Positions 22,233-36,197 of a DNA stretch of 64,000 nt are shown one piece after another. The first letter of the stretch is position 1. Every line of letters begins with the position of its first letter. The stretch spans positions 1,997,839 to 2,061,838 of the forward strand of contig CAADRB010000014.1 in the NCBI GenBank assembly GCA_900708905.1. Reading direction: 5' to 3'. The stretch comes from Hymenolepis diminuta. Lineage: Eukaryota; Platyhelminthes; Cestoda; Cyclophyllidea; Hymenolepididae. Below the pieces are notes generated by a model. That model searched no databases. It was not told where the DNA came from and saw only the letters and a list, made by a program, of their open reading frames with translations. The position numbers and the translations under genes are program-made.

Positions 22233-25200
22233 GCAAAAAGACTTATTGGTGTAGCATCCGCTACATCCTACAACATCTTTATAATTTGAAGATTATTGAA
22301 ATTCGTGATAAATGCAATAGTAAGGACAGTTCTATAATTTTATTTAGTTGTGATTTGATATTTGAAAGCCTATTTAAACAAAGAAATTAATGAGTATTTA
22401 CTATATAAACGCTGAGATTAATCTTCACAAGTATGATTGTTTAAACTGCTTAATTGCTCATTATAAAAGGAAGACTTTTAGGAAAAATAATTGTAGCAAT
22501 GGGTTTCCATAGGTGGTCTTACATACCCAGGTGTGGACGCAGGAGTCCTACAATTCGGTATGTGAGAGATGAAGCTTGCGAATTCACCGAAATACTCGCT
22601 TAGGTTTCTTTGCAATCCTTTATCCCTACTTATTCTTGTTAAAACAAATGCACATTCAGTAAGAGAAGTTAGGAAATTTTTAGCAGCCCATGAGAATGTC
22701 ACGTTCTAACTATTTTGCTAAAAAATTAAAAGTCTTAATTTATAATTTAAGTAGCACAAGCCAAATAAGACCAAGCCTCAATAACGTTGTAATTCTGGGG
22801 GCAATGCAGGAAGCTTTGATCCATTGTATTGTTCCAATTTGTCTCCTACTCAGGTCAGCTTAAAGAAATGTCCTTTTTAGGATTTTGGCTAGATTTAATC
22901 CTCTGCAACTGAATAGTATCTCCTAACTTTTGTAAAAGTCAAACCATTAAGAAATCGGTTGCTTGAAGTCGCTGCAGGTCGTTGTGTTAGTAAAAGAGTG
23001 ATCTCATTGGTGCTGCAAAAGTAATGCATTTTTTTGCAAATATCCGCGGTGTCTCATTGTTCTTGTTCTAACTTACCTTAAAATTGGAATTGTATTTACG
23101 GAATGTTTCAATAGATCAGATTTTTCTTACGCAGTGGTTTATAAAATTTCTAGAACCTATAATACAGACATTGTTTAATCAAAACAATAATGAGATTTGA
23201 TTTTCAAACTGTAACGTCTTGTAATGAATTTTGCTGATCAGGACTACTTTTCACCGATTGTGGTCAGTTAAAAGAAAAGTTAGCAGGCCATCAAAGAGAT
23301 CTTACTAAGCTTGATAATTGGATTCAGATAGCATGTTTTTTAATTCTTATGTCAATAGTTCATCGTTTGTTTTCTCATACTTTTTGCTTTTTCCCCTTAA
23401 TTTGCCTCATTTATAAGACGCTCCCTACCTCCCCAAAGTACAGGCAACGCGCTTCCCCCATGTGTGCCTGCATATGGATTATTGACTTGCACTCGAGCTG
23501 CTTTGTGATGACTCAGCTTACCTGTCCATCTTACATAGGCCAATTATTGCGATCTCAATGCTGATGCTTGTTTCCTCCTCGAACTATTTCTCCTTTTCTC
23601 CCAAATTGTTTCCATTTTCTTGCAGTGATCTCACTAACACTTCGGACTTTTGAAATTGGGTGCGTGCCCTCTTGTAACCATTAGGCAGATCTTCAGTAAT
23701 GTAACGGGACCTAACCTTGACTAACAACGATAAAATACAATCCTTTATCAGCCAAGGTAACATCTACCTGCCAAAACTCTCTTTCTTCCTCTACACTGAT
23801 TTCCCCTTTAAAATTCATACCTGACGTCATCCTGTCAACTTCAACTAGTCCACTGAATCAAATATCACTCACTGATTCTTTCAGCATGTCGTTTTAAGTG
23901 ACATTGAATGAAAGCGTGAATTTTTCGCCGGAGAATGCTAAAATTTTGTCGATAAGGAGTGCTGGAAATTTCGATTTATTGCAAGATACTACTGTAACAG
24001 AAGATTTAACATAAACACTGCGAGAATGTCGATCTTAGGATTACGCTCTCACAGAGCCTTTACAGGTGATAAACTAGTTCGCAGATTGCTCTGAGAAATC
24101 CTGCTTCAAAAAAGACTTCGCCCACAAGGTGTTATGAAGCCTCCTTAATTCTATTACTCAAAAGCTTTTTGAAAGTCATCAAATAGCTAAAAAATAGGAA
24201 GAACGCATGTACAAAACTATTACTAAAAACAATCAATCAAAACGATAGGAAGCTTTAGGTTGACTCCTAGCTTAAACAGCCAACAAAACCGAATTTTTCT
24301 CTAAAAGCACAATTCTTCACCTCAAGGAAATTCGTGCAAGCCAATATTATGCCAACGTTTGTAGAAGAGAGAGCAATGCCTTTGTTCTAGAGATGGGATC
24401 ACTGTTCCTTAGAACTTACACCCAACAGGGACCTCCACGATCTAATTTCCGGTTGCTTTAAGTCCAATAAAAGTTGAAGGTTGTTGAAACCCCATATATC
24501 AGAATGCCATCCTCAACACTGACATCAAATTCAATGCAATTCACCATAAACAATTTCGAACAGGCAACAGTAAAAAATCCGATTCTCTAATTTTTTTTCA
24601 TCAGAGCTATAGCCATGGATATATTTATCCGAATAATGCATAAAACGTTTTTAAATTGACAGGTGTAGTAAAATTTTTCCTAATTGATATGCGAAATGTT
24701 ATTGTCATTGTTGCTAATCTGTAAATGTAAAACCATGATCAATAACCATTAACAAAAAAAATGAATATGAAAGACAGTAACGGTTTTTTCCCTTATTCCA
24801 TCTTCAATTAACTTCTTAAAATCGAATTTAGTTCGCATAATTGCACGCATGGTTAAGAGGAATGCAGCATTATATAAAAGAAAGGTGGAAAAGATAGGAG
24901 TGATCGGAAGAGCGTTAAAATTACACAGCTGTGGAGGAGGAGGATGTCAAAATCAGATCGCACACTCGACAGATGGGCAGGTTCAGTTCGGAATCCGGTG
25001 CAGATTTTACAAAGACGTAGCAAATTGAACACACCAGTCTATCACAACGTGAACAAAGAATCTAAGAGAGATGCGCTAAGTTATTAATCAATAGATTTTA
25101 AAATTTTCATCCTATTTATGTCTTTTCAGCAGGAACTTACGCAGGGCGTACGAGTTGCTAGGAGAACATCACAACTGTGACAGGTATCTAATGTACCGGG

Positions 25201-26789
25201 GATGAGCCTGATTACTGGTTGCGTATATGTTCGGAACATATTTTTCCTGATTACCGACCTAGTCAAAGAACCTGAATTAAGAAGGAAACCGTTAAACGTG
25301 TAAACTCGAATTCTACTCAGTACTGAAATAGAGACAACTTAACCATAACTGTAAGAGCGGCATTGGTTCGCTTCCACTTCCACGTTAGCAGACCTTTTAG
25401 GCGTATCATTTTTCACGGTAGCGTACCTGCGTTTCTAAAATAGACAGAAAATTGTTACACTTGCTGGACTACTGATTTAATTTCAGCAGAACGGATGGAG
25501 TAAGGAACACTGATAATTTTAATCCTAACGAAGGTGTGACACTTATAACGGAATCCATTATACTAATAACGCAAATGCAAGCTTATATGAACTAACGGCT
25601 ATTATGTTTTGATCCATTACGACTTGACCCCAATGGGCCGTTAATTTTTAACGTAGATTTCATTTTTAATTCTATAAAATATGACAAAATTAAGCCCGAC
25701 AAAGGAGAGCAACTAAACATGTGGGAAGACGAGAAAGGCGACAGTAAAAAAATTAAGTAAGAAAGTCAAGACCAAACTGAGCTCTGCCATATTAAATTTC
25801 GTTAATTCTTATTGTTCTGCTAGTATCTTGGCAATTAGCAGAAAAAATGCACCTACTGTCGTTTACCAACTATTCAAATTAATAAAATGATCAATAGTTC
25901 TGGAAAACGCAAACATGGTTCATCCAGAAAATGGGGATACATACTAAAATTTGAACAGTGAAAGAAGTATACAAGAACCTAAAGATCGAACTTTAATTTC
26001 TTCTAGTCAATCCCCTTCTCTTAATCCACATTAAAGTGTTTTCCTATGTTTAAAAATTGTAAAGATTTTGCCTTGTCGTGGGCTATAATAGTAAAATTTT
26101 AATTCAAGAATAATCAAGTAGCCTATCAATTCAAATTGTAACTTTCAGAACGCCGTTTCACTACTTAATGATATTTTTAACGTATTGAAAAGTCAAATAA
26201 TGTGTTTTCATTAAAATTCGCAAACCTCCTCAATTTGTATCGATTACTGTTCTCCCATGCTTGATAACTAAGTTGCTTCATTACTGTATAACCGACTAGT
26301 CAGGTACCCAACTAATCCCCACGTCGAATTTGGATATAAATAGTTAGATTCTAAATAAATGGAAGGTGAGGGGACCCACACTCCGTTATAAGTCCTGTAT
26401 CTTATTTCTCCAGTTCTAGATGGATTGTCAGTGCTGAGGTGCTCATTGAAATTTAGCAAATAAAAATGGTGCAAAGGACATCAGCACGCATTAAAATATA
26501 AAACCTCAACCGAACTAACTATTAATTAGTGGTTGATGACGCCATTCACTAAAACGCAGACCACTGGGTCTCGAACAAAGGTGTGTGATGCCCCTGAAAA
26601 ATAAATAATGTAACACCCAGCCAATTGAATTCAGTATTGGAGTACATTTTCTATCAGCTCTTTCCCAAGCCAATAAGGGAGACACGTTCCCAAACCCATT
26701 TTGAGTAGAGAAGTATCGTCCTAGAGCCCATCTGGTGAAAAGTCTGAAATGTGCCACACCCTTTTATTAGCCGAACTTCACCATTGCAA
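22233..26789. other. intergenic, repeat-rich, no recognised gene
   Basis: No exon with family-level support was found on either strand. Short frames near 22127-22390, 22478-22702, 23349-23564 and 26268-26757 have no recognisable motif. The stretch 23350-23900 is pyrimidine-rich on the plus strand. The end of this interval probably includes the 3' UTR of the myotubularin gene, which reads on the minus strand. Confidence 0.55.
26763..26768 (-). promoter_or_regulatory. possible polyadenylation signal of the myotubularin gene
   Basis: TTTATT on the plus strand reads AATAAA on the minus strand, about 270 nt past the proposed stop at 27034-27036. The motif is short and the surroundings are AT-rich, so this is weak. 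Confidence 0.25.
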
Positions 26790-26890
26790 TTGCTCATTTC
26801 ATTCCGCGAGTATGGACCAGTAGGTATCTATCTCATGACCTCTAACGTCACAAACGAGCAAGTTAACAACTGCATCACCAATGCATATGA
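26790..26890 (-). repeat. tRNA-like SINE, reverse orientation
   Basis: On the minus strand it reads GATGCAGTTGTTAACTTGC, then ...GTTAGAGGTCATGAGATAGAT. This A-box-like plus B-box-like arrangement is shared with the copies at 39045, 46935 and 62045. Confidence 0.55.
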
Positions 26891-27033
26891 AGCATGAAGA
26901 ATAATACTGAATAAGAAACTTTAAATACTCTCCCAACCGTTACGAATTGAATCGCGTAAATTAGCAGTCGCTTTAAGGTTTCCCAATGGGACTATGTTAA
27001 ACCGCTATTAGAAAAGCATACTGATAAAAAGAA

Positions 27034-30000
27034 TTAACTAACCTCAGCAATGCATATCAGCCTATCCAAGTCTTCATCGGACTTGCCCAAAAGCTTGCCA
27101 ACTTCACGAATTCGCTGGCGCAGACGATTGGCACGAATATTCAGAGCAAGGGTCTGAGTTTGCAAGTTCTTGAGGGCCTCTTGCATTCGTTGAGTGGTGT
27201 GTGGAATTCGCCATTCATACTGCAGAAAGAGGTCTTTCCATACACTACAGGGATGAAAAGAAATGAAAACTCAAATATGCAAGTCCCACTCTGTCCATCT
27301 CAAGCGGTGAAGGTCGATTAATCACGATTTCCATCTCTGAATTTTTATTCTTTTAGTGCATCGAATAAATCAAAATGTCCGATCAAGGATACGGTTTGAG
27401 TAGGATAAATAGAACTTTATACATAACGTTTGCTAAGTGAAAAGAAACAATTTTGAAATTTGGAACTTGAAATTTTCGAAAACAATGATTTCATTATAAC
27501 AAATCTTCATTGGTTCAGCTTTATTCCTAGGACCCTAATGGCTTAAGAATTAGGAGAGTTACATTCAGATTAAACTTAATTTTTAGGGCACCTGAGCGAT
27601 ATTTACACTACATACTGATTTTCAAGGTATGCATCTATCTGAATTTTCATAAACCAGTTAAAATCTGTCTGGTCCTGGAAGAAGGCATACACGCGGCATC
27701 GGCCAAAACATCACTTATAATCAAAAGAAAAAACATCACTTATAATCATTTGGGGTTAAAGAACTGTTGGCTGACATAAGCTCTGATTTGCAAATAGTAC
27801 AAAGCAACAAACTGATCAATCGATTTTGACGACTGTTCGTCTCGATTTGACACCGCTTGTGGAGCTCTGCTAACTTAAAATGCTTAGCTATCTCATCTCT
27901 GCTAACTTAGGATTGTAAAAATGGAATAATATGCAAGATCATTTTGCCTTCTCAACAATTGGGAGAAAAATGATTTGAGGAGGTAAGACTAACAGTCATG
28001 AATAAAAAGTGATAAACTGTAAATATCGTGGACAAGAAGAGAACTAATCGCGAAATTTGAATTTTGAGCCATGAACTACCCATTGAGCAAATATTGTACA
28101 ACCCGAATCGAAAAAAACCAAGTAAAGACCCATTGAGACGGTGCACCAGCATCTTTTTGACCCTACCTTTTATCATTTATTGAACTTTCTGTTGACCGAT
28201 TCCAGTTAGTTCCAGCAATTAAAAATGGTAAATTTTTTATACTATTGCGGCCAATAAAAATATTTTGAATGGTAAGTCGTATCATTCTGTCTAAATATGT
28301 ACTAGTTTACATATTATTAAAATAGCAGAGCCCACTATTATTTTTACCCATAGAAGAGCAAAAAATACCACTTTTAATCATGAAGAAGTATTCAAATACG
28401 AGAAACAGTAGTATAATCAAAATAAGAGATGAAAGTGACGAATGAGCGAAGCAAAATCTCAAACTTTCAAAAGAACTTGACCTTATGCATTCCTTTAATA
28501 CATATCACTTTCAAGATCTAGGTGAACGTGTATCCTCGCAATGTCTGTTACATAAATATTATGTTTACTTAAAGCCACGTCAGCAACTTAGAGTCTACTA
28601 ATGGTTTCTGATCAATTTTACCAATGTTTTCTGGCTTCTCAACGCAACATGGCCATAATTCAGCGTAAAATAAACTGACCTGTAGAGATGGGGTGAGGTG
28701 ACAAACGCAGGCAAAAGCGAAATAATATGTGGAGGTCGATCAGAGGCCATTTCAGAGGCCTTTCGATATTCCTCTGAGGGTTGATAGAGCGGATTGAGGT
28801 AGAGACTACGTCGATTTGCAAAGTACGTCCAGGAGCTCGGTGTTCGCTTCTCAAGACTAAGAAAAGAAACAAACGATGGATCAGATTTTTTGCATTTCTC
28901 ATGAAGGCAGTCCTCTATTACAGTTTTTACACAGTGGTTTTAAGGGTATTTGATGCCGAATGACTTTATCCGGAGAAGGTATAGCTTAAGCATTACCTAT
29001 CTAGAACATAGCGGTAGAATCCGAGTTTCTCACCAAAGAAGCTCCATAATGCTATTTCTCTATCCGCGATGGGCGTTGGAAAACATGAAATAGCTCTCAT
29101 TCCAAGTAAAGCTACTTTAAGAGCCAGATCAAATTAGACTTAATATCCCCCGTCCCCCATAGGACTAACGATCCTCTTAAGGTTAACAGAAAATAGCAGC
29201 TTTCAACGAGTTGGGTTGGACGAAAATGTATTGATAATTGGGGACATACAAGAGAGGAAAAAGGGAAGGAGTAAGAAGAGGAAATTGGAGGAAAGAGGAG
29301 GCGTCAGTACTGACCGATGACAATTCGGGTTGTGATAGACAGATGAAGTCAGGCTTTGAGGATGTGAATCATTGTGCGATTGTGGGGGTGAACAGCCAAT
29401 CAAAAATCATAAAGTGAAAAATGGGTTTAAGCCAGTATATGAGCGATACAAAGAAAAACAGAGCAAACCTATGATTCAGGTACCAAAAACACTTTCGCGA
29501 ATGGAAATGGAAGTCATGAATTCTCAGTTAATCCTTATTGGATTCATCTCTATGCCCATTAATCACTCGGGAGGATGGGTAAAATTCCTAAGAATGCTGA
29601 TTCTAGGCATCAGCAAGCACCCAATGATGATAAAAATGTTAGAGAATGTTCCCGAATTTGAGCTGAGTAATATGTTGCAAGACCATTTTTTCTTCCCTAT
29701 TAAATGACACAAGAGTCCCAAGTCCATTTGTAGGATTAATAACACTGTTTAATGAGTAACTGAGAATTATAATTCTTCATCTTTCAATCAATATACATTA
29801 GTTAATAAACATTACTACCTAACAGCATTACAATACTCTTCTAAATGATGCTACTGAAATATAATAAGTAGATTGATTACTTACCTATAAGATACGCGTT
29901 CCTTCTCAGAGCAACCAACAAAAGTTCCAAACACTCCTGACTGCGAGTGATCATGTAGAGCAGCAAGGAAACGTGTATTAAATTCAAAAGCAGTGGGCAT

Positions 30001-33000
30001 AAACTCTAGAAGATGACGTGTACAGTCAAGGAATTGTGTGAAAATCGGCGCAATCTCCTTCGAGTCCACTGAACGTGTCTGACCACAGCGAGAGCCGAAT
30101 TTATGACCAAAGTGGAGCCAGTCCTTCTCCACTAGAGCTTGAAATCCTTCATACGTGCGATAGTAGGGATCAATGAGGAGTTGAGCGAGAGAACACACTT
30201 GAGCGGTACGATCCCATCCGTCGGAACAGTGAACAAGGAAGGAGTATCCGTACTCCTCATCATCATCAGTCATTAAACGCGAAGCTATAAAGTAAGCCGC
30301 CTCCGTGATTCTACGGAGAATTCGAAGCCAACCGGACTTGTCCACTGCTTGATTTAACTCCATCATTGTGGCCTTAGGCATTTGGTATGCAGTAAGCATC
30401 TTCTCCAAGGAGCCACGCACAACATGAATGTTGGGAATCTCCACAAATCGAAAGATGATATCCTCATAGACATTCTCGTCCTCATAACCCTTGCCTTGGG
30501 CTCGATTAGTGAGAGCATTGAGTCGTGGTCGAGTGTCCACGACATAGAGGTAGGGAGGAATACGAGGGGTGAGAGGTAAGAGTCCTTTTGGTGCAACAGT
30601 AACTGCTGACATACCGGCAAGACGAATTTTTCTCAACAGCTCCTGATCATCCTTGTTCTTACCTGTCAGACCAGATAGGGGTTGACTCGACCGACAGATT
30701 ACTGACTATTTCGAAGAGAAAAAATGGTATGAGGAAATTTACTACTAATATTGACTACTTACTCGGCCATTGGGATGAATCCAAGTTAAAATGGGAAAAC
30801 GACGACGGGAACGGAAACTGGCACTGCCCAAAATTGTTTCAAGATCGGCGGACTTTGGCACAAACATCACACTTGGGTAAGTATCACAATGCTGCCGAAA
30901 AAAATTAAGAAAAAATTACATGCGGCTCCATTATTTACCCCTAACTTATTAATATAACCCATTCTCTATAGCTATTAAGGTATGCTAGGTTCAAAAACAG
31001 CCAACTTTGTGCGTTGTTCGAATGTGTTCCCGTTAAGTTCTGCTTGTCTTCCTCCTTTCCATGCGCCAACGATTATTCTGCAAGTAAAGTCGTCTAAATC
31101 TGTTTTTATTAAGGCGCATTGTATAGATAAGGCGATTACATATGGTAAGGCATTAAGTCTGCAAGATGTATGACAAAAATAGAAATAAAGAAAGAGAGGC
31201 ATAAAGACTACACGTGGTGAGAGTAGGTGACTATTGAATCATGCCCGTTTAGCTCTACCATAAACAATAGCGATCGATGACTGTTAGTCTGATCTAACCG
31301 ATGGCCACATTGAACCCCCAGCTCGACTTTCCCACTGATCCAACTTGTGTGATGGCGTATGCTTCACTTTGGACCAGCAAGATTGCGAAACTACACCTAA
31401 AAAATTTGGGACTTACAATTCTCTCAAATGGACTTAATTGGCATTAACTTGCTCGAAAGATACCTTTTCATTTACCTTACTATAAAGGACCATACCAAAA
31501 TTAGCACGCTATTGGGAGGAATATCAAAGAGAAAGGCAACCCAACATCTAACTACATCCATTTAACAACCAACCCCACGATGCAGATTCTCCCTTTTGTA
31601 ATCAATGGGTTGAAATTAAAACACGTGTGAAATTATGCCTCACATCTATTTATACCTCATTAACAGGCATCATTCATATTAAGGTGATCAAATGACATAC
31701 CAAGTATGAATGAGTTATTAATTACCAGATGACCTGTAATTGAATTTCATACAATTATTCTGGAATTCTTAAAAATGGCGATCTAATAAAAGCACGTTAA
31801 ATATAAACCTTGAGTAAGTTGTAATGAGTTCTATCGTATTTAAAAACTCGTTACTAACCCCATCTACCTAAATGTGGCTGATGTTAGAAGACATAAATCG
31901 AAGTGACATGACTAAATAACCAACTACAGAATTAAATCTACTTCTGAGTACCGTGGAAATAATCTCGCTCGGGAACCTGGGAGTCAAGTCATCAAATTTG
32001 AACATACTGCTTATAAAAATATAGACAACTCAATGTTTCCTTAATTCAAGTAAAGCAAGGCTTTTGATACCTTGACTTCTATACTAACTTTTGACCTAAT
32101 TCCCTATTGGACTTATTGTCCGTTTCCTTATTCAGATCTTTTCATATGAATGAAAGTCACGGTAATTGCAATTAACAACAATAATAATAATTTTTCCTGT
32201 TATTTATGATTTATACTAACGTGATATTAATATTTGCTATTTTCTTTCACATCTAAGAAGAATTCATTCAAAAAATTAGACAAAATTACTTTTTTTTCAT
32301 TTTTAAATACAAATCAATTTCATTATGCTCTTTGTGAGTACTAAAGGCCTAAAATATACGCAGGTAAACTATATTCCTTGTGAGAATATTGATACCTCAA
32401 TGCTTTCAGAACTCAAATAACGCAAGACTTGATATCCTGACTTTATTACCTACTTCTTCTTGACCTTCCTTTTGGTTCATACTATATTGAACTTGTCTAC
32501 TGTTTCCCTCATTCAGATGCTTTGCATTGCCCAGAGCGATATTAAATGAGCATATACCTTAAAAAGTTTGTAAGGAGTCATCAACATAAGGTCACAGTCT
32601 ATGCATTTCGAATGAGAAATACCTGAACATTAAGTTCAGGCAAATTTCCCTCTTCATCGAGAGAATCATGACTTTCTCCTATAACTGGTATTGTTAAAAA
32701 GTTAATAAAGGAAATAAGGAGTAAATGCATATCTGTCTTGCCTTCTCTTTACGTCTGAGTGAACTGTGGCCTAGTGGTATCCAGTGGGAAGATATACCAT
32801 AGCAGTGCAGATAGATCTCTTAGCAGTACTGTGGCATAGGAAAGTTAACAATTACATATTTAAGCAGCAGAGAAATTAAAAAGTTTACACTTCACTTTAG
32901 CACGATTCCAAAATCGCCTATCTATAGCAGAATTACAATGGTATTGCTTACTCCTTGAATATTTATTTATTCTCTATAATTCAAATGCTACTTATACAAA

Positions 33001-34379
33001 CCTACTATAGATGTCCCTTAATAGTTCTATCTCTGTAACCTAATCTGATCCGATATTTAAACAAACTTAGGCATAAATATGAATTGGATATCACCAAATT
33101 ACTCGTTTCCATCACTAAAGTTTTCCTTAATACAAATTTCCTCGTCTGAATCTCGCATTACTTCGATCTATTTTACTGTTTTTTGGCGGAGAGTTTGTTT
33201 AAAGTTAAAAAATGTCTCAGACAGACATATAAATACGAACTACGCAGCGATGAGTGGCTGTATTGACCAGCACTGAAAGATGCCTTATACCACAACTGTT
33301 ATTCAGATGATCGATTATATTGGTTACGGGTGCATACCTGTACTGGTCAGACTTGACCTGATCTGACCTGACCTCGACCATGAGATCATGGTCATGTGGT
33401 CTTATGAAAACTGTACAACAAACTAATTAGAGCATAATCTCAGATGCAAAATTACAAAGAAAAAATATATGAGCAAGTCTTTACAAATAAAATGAGACGC
33501 TGGCCGAGTTGCTATTGAAATCCCAATTTTGCATGGACCTTTTCCTACCTCCATCGGTATTAATAACTTCAACACCCAAATAAAGGGCATACCTCATAGA
33601 TTTTATTGCTGAATTCTACCCAAGAGGCACTTGGTAGACCCATTCGAGCGAAATCTGCGCGTAAATCGAAACGATTCCAGCCCTCATCAGGTTTACTTGG
33701 ATGATCAGGGGGCCAACGTGTGAAACACGGAAGGCTTTCCACGTTATCTGTAGGGGCAAAAAAGCGAGTTATGCTGAACAAATGATATTTAAATAAACCA
33801 CTTCTAAACAGAAAATGTGAATTTGCAAGCTATGCTGAAAGATGTATAAAACGATAATGTATTAAACTGTTCAGTAAGAAAAATCTAAACATGTGTCACT
33901 CTACCAGTCATTAAATACCATAAAATTTTATGGAAACAAAATCTATGATTACATCGTACAACCTAATCATAATATGGAAATAGATCAAAGTCTAAAAAAA
34001 GGAAATTCAAGGACTCACATATTTGACGAGACCGTTCAAGTTCTTCACAGAACTCCAAGCAGTTATTATTTTGACGGAAGATGAAGCAGGATACACGAAA
34101 ATTTTTACTCTTAATTGTCAAGGGAGTTCCAAATACAGCTAAATTATGCCTTTCTACAACATCGATTAGACTTATTTCCAGCTGAAAATGAATATATAGA
34201 AGATTATCAGAAAATTAGAACACAAATAAACAGAGGAAGCAAATATAAGATGCATCGTGCCTTACCCTAAATTCATATTTGCTAGTACGATCAATAAAAA
34301 GAACATTAACACTATTCACTTTTAAAACCCCATCTATCCAGGCATATCCATTGAAGCGGTCAACAAATACAACATCATG
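27034..34379 (-). CDS. myotubularin-related phosphoinositide 3-phosphatase, MTMR6/7/8 type (first coding exon not found)
   Basis: By family, it dephosphorylates PI3P and PI(3,5)P2 on endosomal membranes. Exons in coding order: 34266-34379, 34019-34181, 33593-33747, 30763-30891, 29885-30705, 28680-28856, 27034-27244. Phases are continuous, giving 589 codons plus stop. Order of domains: PH-GRAM (VVFVDRFNGYAWIDG ... LEISLIDVVERHNLAVFG), a linker DEGWNRFDLRADFARMG, then the phosphatase domain with SSQPLSGL, YVVDTRPRLNA, RAQGKGYEDE and VHCSDGWDRTAQVCSL. The nucleophile Cys codon is at 30226-30228, so the enzyme looks active. It then continues SYLEKRT-like, LYLNPLYQP, and a C-terminal coiled coil (QRMQEALKNLQTQTLALNIR). 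No FYVE domain is seen. The exon at 34379 begins in phase 0 and lacks a start Met. The last exon either stops at TAA 27034-27036 (ending AEVS) or splices on at 27042 to an exon I could not find. Confidence 0.92.
28020..28165 (-). repeat. dispersed repeat family R3, copy
   Basis: Read on the minus strand it matches 40680-40850 on the plus strand: GTGTACAATATTTGC versus GTTGTACAATATTTGC, then TGATGGGAAG versus CAATGGGTAG, then CAAAATTCAAA. It lies in the last intron but one of the myotubularin gene. Confidence 0.5.
29100..29345 (+). repeat. dispersed repeat family R1, copy
   Basis: Shares ordered blocks with 39590-39830 and 61640-61900: CAGATCAAATTAGACTTAAT, GATCCTCTTAAGGTTAACAG, a GGAAGGAGTAAGAAGAG block and TCAGTACTGACCGA. 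It lies in a myotubularin intron. The 111-codon open stretch just after it (29372-29707) is not supported as coding. Confidence 0.5.
31945..32150 (+). repeat. dispersed repeat family R4, copy a
   Basis: Shares with 32375-32525 the series ...CTCAATG(T/C)TT..., CAAG(G/A)CTT..GATA(C/T)C, TTGACCT, ATTG.ACTT and CCGTTTCC/CTGTTTCC followed by ATTCAGAT. It also resembles 48355-48560 and 46395-46500. Confidence 0.5.
32375..32525 (+). repeat. dispersed repeat family R4, copy b
   Basis: A second copy about 370 bases after copy a and in the same orientation. It ends at GTTTCCCTCATTCAGATGCT, close to GTTTCCTTATTCAGATCT in copy a. Confidence 0.5.
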
Positions 34380-35504
34380 CTAAAAATGAAAGAAAGTGTG
34401 TGAAAACATCTTTTTATCAATATATTTTTATTAATCAAAGAGATACCATATACAAAATAACAGAAAGAAACTCTTCACTAGATTAAATAAAGAACCATTC
34501 GGAGTAATCTTAATAAAGTAACAAACAGTTTCTTCATGGCGCAAATCAATAGACAACAACCATTAAACATAAAAAGAAATAAACTCACAAACGTTTTCTC
34601 ACTCATTCAAGGCCTTGATAGAGGTAGATAGGTAACGTAAGAACAAGGCCAATGATAACGAATAAGACTGTTAAATTATCAGGATATATATCAATTGATT
34701 TATGACAACCTTTTAGGAACTATTTGTGGTAAAAATTTATTCATATAATTAAATTTACTTTAATTCCAGCATTATAAATCCCTAACTAAATAATAAGTCA
34801 TTGATATACTTAATTTGACACAAATTATTTGTTGCCTTAAAATTCCAATTTAAATATTCTTCTTTCTATATCGAATTAATCTGCATTTTCAGGATTTTAT
34901 GGAATACATATTTGTAAGAACTTCCACTTATAGGACATTTAATTTCACTGTTGATTTTAAGGATATGGACATCTGAAATAGTTGCTCATTTAAGAATCTC
35001 ACAACATTCAATATGACACTAATTAAAATGTTAAATGATAAACTAAATGACTCTTGAGCGGAGATTAAAGGAATTTTAAAAAATTTTTCAAGGATTATGA
35101 ATTAAATTTTAAATTTTAATATTAGAATACGTGTTTCTCATCAGAACCTCTCTAGAATGAACACTTTCAACCCAAGTTGCTTAAACTTCGATTAATTACT
35201 TTTGGAAGATTTCAATGCGACCTAATGATTCTCAATTGCCTAAAATTTGAATTGAAATGTCTACTAATTGTGCATTTATTCATTTTTGCAAGATATTCCC
35301 TTATATTTTATGTCTCAGCCCACTTTATAATTGCAAATTATACATATATATGTTCTTATAATTTCTTTTGAGTTCGTAAGGCATATTATTTTGCTTTCAT
35401 GCAATAGAGACAGATTCAATTTAGTTAGAGATTAAAGTAGTGAACGTCTTTAACAATGGGCTTGAATGTCACTCGGTGAAGATTAGTTAGTTCACACTAT
35501 CCCA

Positions 35505-35710
35505 TGCTTACCTTTTCCGATCGATGAAAATAGGCCAGTTGAGGACACACGATGTTTNNNNNNNNNNNNNNNNNNNTCACAGGAAAGGTTAAAAGTTTAC
35601 AGACATTACTATAAGGACGAGATAATCAAATTTGGTGGTGAGCGATGACGTAAGGTAAATATTTCGGAGAAAAGGATTCATCCTTCTAACTCAACCATCA
35701 AGCATCTAGT
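35505..35710 (+). repeat. dispersed repeat family R5, copy a (contains a 19-N gap)
   Basis: Parallels 42215-42420: CTTTTCCGAT, GACACACGATGTTT, ACATTACT, AAGGACGAGATAATCAAAT versus AGGGCAAGATAATTAAAT, GATGACGT, and GGATTCATCCTTC. Confidence 0.6.
35558..35576. other. assembly gap (19 N)
   Basis: A short run of unknown bases inside the R5 repeat copy, right after GACACACGATGTTT. Confidence 0.99.
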
Positions 35711-36197
35711 TACTTCATACATATCACTTAGCTGCGGTTAATTTGAGACAACTTTGAGCGGTTCCCACTTAGGCAGATTTGGTCCAGTTTCCCATCTTAA
35801 TCACCTTAAATAGCGGATAAGTGCTCGTACAGAGTATTGCGATCTTCTTTATAAATCTAACAATTTACTGAATCACTCCTACTGGCTTATCGAAAAGACA
35901 AGGTAATAAGAAAGCGACTTCAGTTAAACCAACGATAAAATCTGTAGCAGACGTTGCACACATACACCTTTTTTCTAAACCTTAGTAGTCCTCCTAAGAA
36001 GTATAACTAGTTAATGACAAGTACTACTAGCGTCTAGCAAGATCCTCTAGAGTAAATTTGCCTCCAAAATTAGCTAGGCTATATTCAAAGTAGCAGGAAC
36101 AAAGGAGGTACCGAGTGAATTTTATCGCACACTTGGGCTCACCGCCACCATGCTTAGTCATTAAATACAATCAACACTATGCTGCAGAAATACTGAT

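Larger units (their letters stand above)
30892..33592 (-). other. large myotubularin intron with repeats
   Basis: An intron of about 2.7 kb between the exon ending NKIYE and the exon beginning HCDTYPSV. It holds two related repeat copies (31945-32150 and 32375-32525, listed separately) and no supported exon. Confidence 0.7.

Noticed and set aside
29372..29707. 111-codon plus-strand ORF inside a myotubularin intron
   Set aside because: No motif, adjacent to an R1 repeat, and opposite in strand to the host gene.
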